Source: Rhynchospora pubera (taxonomy: Eukaryota; Streptophyta; Magnoliopsida; Poales; Cyperaceae). Taken from it: a stretch of 64,000 nucleotides of DNA. This document shows, piece by piece, positions 57,601-64,000 of the stretch. The stretch's first letter is position 1, and each line of letters begins with the position of its first letter. A model generated the notes under the pieces. That model worked only from the letters and a program-made list of their open reading frames with translations, had not been told where the DNA came from and made no database searches. The stretch spans positions 166,442,574-166,506,573 of the forward strand of contig CM051461.1 of NCBI GenBank assembly GCA_028095005.1. Reading direction: 5' to 3'. A program made the translations under genes and the position numbers.

Positions 57601-59128
57601 ACCAGAAAAGCACAATTCCGGAACCCCTGTATTTTTTCGACATATCTGTGAAATTTTAGTATTTCATACTCTCGAGTCTTAACGGAAAATTTGAGGATAT
57701 AACAGTTAGCTTCTGTTTTTTGTTCTTTTTTTTTATAAGTACGGAATGGATGCGAGGATATAAATTTTTTTTTTTTTTGAGAAAAGGATATAATTTGAAA
57801 GGAGGGGTAAATGTGTGAATGTAATGGGTTTGTCTACGAATTCGTACAAAAAACGATGACGATTATCGACGACGACGATAATCTTCATTTGCATTTTGAT
57901 TTAACAAATTTTTAAATCGTTTTATTAATAAACAAAACATATCAATTCACATATAGTTTGCATCATTTTCTACCTAAAAATATTGACGTACACTTTGTAT
58001 AAAAACGAGCAGTGTAGATAGATTTAATCACTACATTTTGTTTTTTTTACGGTCTAACTAAAAAAAATTTACATCATAATCTCGGTTTCGAACCATTTGA
58101 ATAATAAAAAAAAATTATAAGAAAAAAATCTCGAAATCATTTATAGGACGCAAAATCTGCTCGTCTAATCACAAAACAGAAAATTTATACCGATCATTTA
58201 TTTAATTTAATATAGAAGGATAATAAAGATGTTGTATGGATTTGTTTCAAATCATATTGGAAAAAATCAGAACCCAGAATCCGATTTATTGTGGAGATAA
58301 GAGAGAATTCTTTTCTTAATTAGAGACTTTGACCATATTTGATGCGGGGAATGATATGATTAAGCGAAGAGATAAAAATTGAATAGAGACTTCGCTATAA
58401 ATTTGTAATATTAGAGAGTTTGATATATATTTTTAGCAACAAAATACTCTTAAATTCGTATGGACATTGTTTACTATTGTTATAAAACTATTCGTGTAAA
58501 TTTTTATTCGAAGTATATCCTTTCTATGACAAAATTTGGAAAAAAATTTAGCTGACAAAAGTTATTTCCCAGTTTTAATATCTACGACCTCCTTTCACAA
58601 ATAAGTAATAACTCTGTCAAAGCATTTGATATTTGTAGATTTTTTTCTTTAAAAATTTTAGAGTAAACTCTAGATTGTTCATCCAAATAATAAATGAGTG
58701 CGATGGATCGGCTCAAACCAAAAATTTCCCAACTTTAATTTTTTTCCAGGACGTAAAAGGAGTCAAGGAGCTTTCCTTACGGATTAGGACTAAATTAGCA
58801 ATTTATAGAAGGGTTAATTCGAGAAATTTTCCGTAGAATTTTGCGTCCTTGATAGAAATTCATTGGGGATCTGAGCGGATGTGGGTCCCGCATTCGTCAG
58901 TCTCTCTCTCCCTGCCTCTTCAGTCTTCACCTTCTCCAATTCTCTCAAGTCGCCATTGATTTGATTCCCCAAGAAACCTTTCACCATAAAAGAATCGTCT
59001 CTTTTCTCCAATCCCATCTCGATTCAAACACTACTAGTGCGCAACATAACCCATCCAGTATACATTTCGGCGCGTTCTCTCTCTCTCTCTCTCTTATGGG
59101 GCGCTAGGCTAATTCCCTCGGAGCACGC
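54649..59128. other. Intergenic, with the promoter of the PHD gene at its right end
   Basis: AT-rich DNA without a supported gene. A 42-bp exact tandem duplication is at 56371-56454. A CT microsatellite at about 59078-59094 lies just before the PHD gene start and probably belongs to its 5' UTR. Confidence 0.45.
56371..56454. repeat. 42-bp tandem duplication
   Basis: Two adjacent copies (56371-56412 and 56413-56454) starting TTATCTTCTCTTAAAATAAG and apparently identical. Confidence 0.9.
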
Positions 59129-62100
59129 ATGAAGAAACGAGGAGATCGAACCATGTCGGAACTCTACGATCGAACTCAGAAGATCCCTCGATTGAAGGTT
59201 TTATTCGTATTAATTTCGACAAGCTTCGATCTTGATTTATTCTTGTATTTGATCGACTAGATTCGAATTCAAGTTAAGTTCTGGCGATTACGGGGGGATA
59301 ATCTGATATGTATATTCTGATTCTAATTTTAGGTCGAGGGGAGCTCGTGCAAAGAACCCTTGGATCAGCCAGTGCATGAGAGTGGTGGAATAAACGAGGT
59401 ACCAATTGAAATAAATTGAAATAGCTTTAATTTGCTGAGATATTCCCTATTTTCTTTCGTCTCAATAAACACATAAATGCAAACAAATGCTTTAGAAAAC
59501 GATGATATGGCTAGGGATTGTAATATTGAACTTTGTTTGTGATTTGGCAACCTTTTATTACATTATAATTTGCTCGGAGTACTTACTTTTAGTTATAATT
59601 AACTGAAAGCCTGATTGATATGTAATACTCCTTGTCAGAAGTTGTTCTATTTAATCAATTTTAGTGTGTAGGTCTACTTAAGTTCATCAATTTTTTTTTT
59701 TCGTTTTACACGAAATACACATCTTAAATTATCGTCCTTCTCTACCAGAATAAAAAGTCTCCTTCTAGAAAGAGAAGCATTCAAGATGATGATAATTCCT
59801 ACGTAAAGCCTGAATCTGGCACATGCAATGTATGTAATACCCCTTGCTCATCTTGCTTACACCGCATGCGCGTGGAGACTGACACCTGCTCGTTTGTGGG
59901 TGCCTGTAGCGAACACTTCCATTGTGAAAATGCTGAAACTATATCGAAGTTGAGAAATCACAATAAGCCCAAGCCTTTTGATGTAGGAATTGTAAAACAA
60001 GAGGGGCAAGGAGAGAGTACTTCCTGTTTAACAAACTCTAGAAAACAAAAGGATACTCAAAGGTTAGATAGCCATAAAGAATCTAGTTCTGATAATTGCG
60101 AAGAATCACAAGAGAAGAAGAGGTTTAATTCAACTGATTCACAAGAGAAATCTGATTCCAACTTCAGAGTTTCAGAAAAGAATAATGTGCTCAGTAAAAA
60201 GCTGTCTGGTGGATTAGAAAATTGCGACACGAGAGGTTTTTCAGAGAAAGATCGGAAGCAAGTTCATAAAGTAGTGGAAGTAAAAAATCAAGAGACTGAT
60301 AATGGTTTGATAGATGTAAGTACATTGTTATTATTATTATTTTTGTGTTTTTGTTATAGTTAAACCACAAGCTGCACTGAACTTATGAGATTTTGACCAC
60401 CTTTTTGTAAAAGGCAATTTTTAGAGATTCAAAGAGCAGAGAGGTCTTTTAGTAGATTATGCACCCCCTTGCTCCCCAGTCGCCCTTATCATTTCCTTTC
60501 AATTACTCTATTGTTGACCTGATAAGCGAGAAGCATTTGAAGATGTTGATTTAAATGATCTTGCAACAGGTGAATGTTTGTGATATTTGTGGAGACACAG
60601 GACGTGAGGAGCAATTAGCTACGTGCAGTAGATGTATCGATGGTGCAGAGCACACGTGAGATTCTTTTAACATCTACAGAACTTAGAAGCTGGACAATCA
60701 CTTTTGGTATCATGCTGGTAAAACAAGTGGTAGTGGCGTATATATGTGGCATGGGTTGTACCTAAAGTGTGCCAGCCTGTTTTAAAGTTTGGACTTGTTT
60801 TCCTTGGCTTTGTTATTTTTTTTTAAAATAATTGAGTTTTGGGTTTCTATCACTGTCTAACTGAGATCGCATGTCAATGTGCTGCAGCAGCCATTGTAAT
60901 TATAAATTATGAACACTAGCATTTAGTTTTTTTTTTTTAATTTGTGTTTTCTATGAAGTTGCCTTTCTTTTATGCCATTCTAGGTATTGTATGCGTGTGA
61001 GATTGGAGAAGCTTCCAGAAGGTGACTGGCTGTGTGAGGAGTGTCAGCTCAAGGACATAGCTGACAAAGAGAAACAGAGACGGAGACCCACTCAAACCAC
61101 TCCCCTTTCCACACCATTATCGGAAAAAGAAAACAAAAGTGACATCACTATTTCTAAAAATCCTTTCTCCCGTCACAAAAAGTTGCGTGTTTCAACAGAC
61201 CGTGCTGTCTATGTGTCTGTTCCACCTCCAAGTCCACGCAAGTCTTTTAAAGAGTTGATCAGTCCTGGAAAATCTAGTAATTTGACTAGGGAAAAATTAG
61301 TGAACACAGAGACCTGCTCTTCTAAGGAGGTGATGAGCCCTAGAAAATCTAGTAATTTGTCTAGAGAAAATTTATTGAAGATGGAGATTTGCTCGCCGAA
61401 AGATAGAAACAGTGGTCAAATCTTGAAGAAATCTCATGCATTGTCTCGTTCTTACTCTTTAAGCAATGTTCCTTTACTGAGAGATGTGGAGAAGGGTCAA
61501 TCAGAGATGCCTCCTCCCAAAGGTACAAATATAAGTTCTCTCTTATTTTTGCAAATGCGCCCACCATTTTTCCCAGACCCAGAGGTCCTTTGTTATTTTC
61601 AAAATAACTGTATATTTAAGTTGACTAGGATTAGCTAAACATGATATTCTTTTCTGAAGAAACTCACCCCTTCATTACTTCTATTTTAGTAAGAAACTTG
61701 TTTTAGATGGAAAAGTCCTTTTCTTTTGGTTCCAATATGAGGTCTGAATAGGATGATGTATCGAGTACTCCTTGTTATGATTCTTTTTTGGGTTCCTTTT
61801 TCATAATAAAAAGCAGCAGTCTTTTAAAATAAAATCCATTGTACTTTCCATTAACCACTAATCTATGAGCATCAACGCATGCATGGTGTGTGTGTGTGTG
61901 AGAGAGAGAGAGAGATAGAGTGAGGAAGGGGAAGGAGAAAGGAGCCAGGAGCCAGGAATTAAATTATTACTTTGGTCCAGCGTGTTAATATCCATTCATG
62001 TGTAGACATTAATATACATAATAATTTGCACATAGATGCAAAATATGTTGAGATTTGGTACATAACATGAATTATAGACAAGTGTTGATACATGCACAAT

Positions 62101-64000
62101 GAAATGCTACTACATGCATCCAGTTATTGCATGCCTGTACTCTTGGATCCATTTATTTGGACTGAGTGCATCTATGAAGTACCAAACATGCATCAAATGT
62201 AAGGGTGCAACATTCTCTGTGTATGAGCTCAATGTACTCACCAAGTATTTGTATGTCTATCTTGTTGCTCTTACTAGGGATTAATTTCCCATCAACTCAA
62301 AACTCAAGTAGTTGATTGGCCAATAACTTTGTATATCTGCTAATTAGCTTCTACATGAAAATGGTTTATCCGAAAAATACCTGACATTCACAACCCTAAT
62401 GCCTATTTTGAATTGCTCACCTTTAAAGCTATGTTGGTAAAAGTTTCCTTGTATGATGTAGGTAAAATGACAAAGCACCTCTCGTTCAAAAATCCAAGCA
62501 TGAAACCTAAAGTCAAATCTATGGCTGAAAGCATCCCAACCAAAGAGAAGACATCTGGTTTCTCCCTTTTGAAGCCAACTGATGAGGCAAGACCACCTTT
62601 CAGAAGATTGATTAAATCTGCATCCTTGAAAGAAGGAAGTTCAACTCGTGCCAATCCAGATTCACTTAAACTAGCCAAACCCTCATGTCCAACTGTCCAC
62701 ATCAACCCACCTAAGTCCTTAGAGACGAGCAGAGAGAGAGAAAAGATCTCTCTGGAAAAAAAACATTTTAAAAGAGAAAACTGCACCAATGTTTTGGCAC
62801 AACAACCTGGTGCAATAGTAAAGAAGATCGAATCTAAAGCTGAAGGAAGTATACCCAAGAAACCTGAATATGTTGCCAGTTTCAGTCGCATGGAACCAGG
62901 TATGTTTTAATCTGGTTCTCTTTTTTTGTTTGATGTACTTCTTCAAAAACATTAAAATGCTACATGCAATAAATATCCGGCTATTATCTTCAGTACGTAG
63001 AAACTGCAGAAACTTTTTATGTCCCTAAAAACCGTAGAGCATTCTATATATTTTATATTGTGGCACTAGTCGCCTCCATCCTTCAAAAGTTCCCCAGATG
63101 CCATCCATTGTTCTCAGGTGCGTAACTCATCTGATGACAAAACAGAGGGTACTGTGCAATTTTATGAAATTGGGAGCTACCGTTAGAGTTATCTTTTCAC
63201 TTCGCAATGGTTTTGTTGATACTTTTTATTTCAGGTTACAATTTAATTTTGTTAAGTAGAGTTTTTATGTCTCGTTGTCTTCAGCGGTGAAAAAATTGTC
63301 AATAATAACTTTATATTTTGGTTTTGCAGCACCTGGAGATAAAAAGATGAGCAAATCTGTACTTACAAAACAACATCAAGCCTATAAAGACCCTAGGAGC
63401 GTACTGTCTCCTAAGGAAAGGGATAAGAAATTTAACAGATTGAAAACTGCTGTCAAATCAGTTTTTCCAGTTGCAAAAGATGGGGAAAAGAGTGAAACTT
63501 TTGACAAGCCCAAATTACCAATTCTCAAGTCTGGGGTTTCTTACACTAGCAAGAATCAGAAAACAATCTCTAGTAATATTAGGGAGAATTCCAGATCGAC
63601 ATTCTCTGACAGAAGTAAAGTTGAAAAGGCCCCAAGAGATTTGCTTTCAGCAGCCAGCTCTTTAGAGAAAGAAGAACCAGGGGATTTGGATGTAATGCCC
63701 CCCAGTGTTGGGGTTGAGAAAATGAAACTACCTAAGGATATGCTCTCAAGGTCCAGCTCTTTGGATAAAGAAAAAACTTTGGATATTAATGTAATTACAA
63801 CAGCAGTCGGGGTTGACAAAACAAAAGCAGAAGTTTTGCTCTCAAGGTCCAGCTCTTTGGATGAAGGGAAAAATAGAGGTATCAATGTAATTACAACATC
63901 AGTCAGGGTTGATAAAATAAAAGCACCTACAGATATTCTCTCACAGGATAGAGCTTTGGAGAAACCAATGGATTCAAATGGAATTTCCTCTGGTGGTGAG
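59129..64000 (+). CDS. PHD-finger protein, AIPP2/PAIPP2-like (5' part, runs off window)
   Basis: Exons 59129-59197, 59333-59398, 59749-60315, 60570-60655, 60984-61522, 62462-62899 and 63330 to beyond 64000 are in phase. An N-terminal Cys cluster (GTCNVCNTPCSSC, residues about 69-81) precedes a charged Ser/Lys linker. The PHD finger (about 237-284) has the C4HC3 pattern: CDIC, CSRC, EHTYC and CEEC, with LPEGDWLCEECQ. A long disordered Ser/Lys/Pro-rich region follows. This layout matches Arabidopsis AIPP2 (At3g02890) and its paralogue, nuclear proteins that bind unmodified H3K4 and work with a BAH-domain reader and CPL2 to repress transcription. The last exon contains 33-residue repeats around LSRSSSLDKE. 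I chose the first ATG (59129); a second in-frame ATG lies at 59153. The 3' end is outside the window. Confidence 0.88.
63620..63990 (+). repeat. Coding tandem repeat (about 33 codons) in the PHD gene
   Basis: Three to four imperfect units: RDLLSAASSLEKEE, DMLSRSSSLDKEK, VLLSRSSSLDEGK and DILSQDRALEKP, each followed by a VITTxVxVDKxKAP-like stretch. The frame is kept throughout. Confidence 0.75.

Noticed and set aside
57840..57890. GACGATTATCGACGACGACG-type palindromic stretch
   Set aside because: Short, single occurrence, not connected to any gene or repeat boundary.

Overview
The window is nuclear DNA of a flowering plant, almost certainly a eudicot. Its genes have GT-AG introns that are AT-rich, they belong to plant-specific families (PIRL, AHL, an AIPP2-like PHD protein), and the space between them is full of plant-type transposons. 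I cannot name the species from sequence alone.

Left part (1-27 kb) is gene-rich. A PIRL leucine-rich-repeat gene (+, 2298-5325) converges on a peroxisomal 3-hydroxyisobutyryl-CoA hydrolase (-, 6468-10063). That gene is divergent from the AP-2 adaptor mu subunit (+, 12042-17489), which converges on a type-II AT-hook AHL gene (-, 18385-21461). Next is a plastid-type CPBP/CAAX-protease-like gene (-, 24414-26918) whose C-terminus appears frameshifted. These are unrelated housekeeping or regulatory genes, not a pathway cluster. I rebuilt exon chains with matching intron phases for each.

Middle part (27-54.6 kb) is a transposon landscape. It holds hAT-like MITEs with exact 8-bp target duplications, fold-back MITEs, SINEs, and two Mutator-like elements that share the terminus CCGAAATT and have perfect 9-bp target duplications. 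The small one (30424-32387) carries a 99-residue protein of three 23-residue FWNEAAQ repeats. The large one (38919-54639) has 176-bp inverted repeats, a transposase gene, a divergent pair of small genes, and dozens of copies or half-copies of a CGCG-TTTATAAA-CGCG palindrome. Its transposase is split by a 9.7-kb LTR retrotransposon (40528-50218) with nearly identical 1763-bp LTRs but a decayed coding interior.

Right part (54.6-64 kb): about 4 kb of AT-rich intergenic DNA, then the 5' portion of an AIPP2-like PHD-finger gene (+, from 59129) that runs off the window.

The best candidate for an undescribed system is the large Mutator-like element: transposase, two divergent accessory genes without recognised function, and a palindrome array placed in its ends, its internal promoter and a tandem array.
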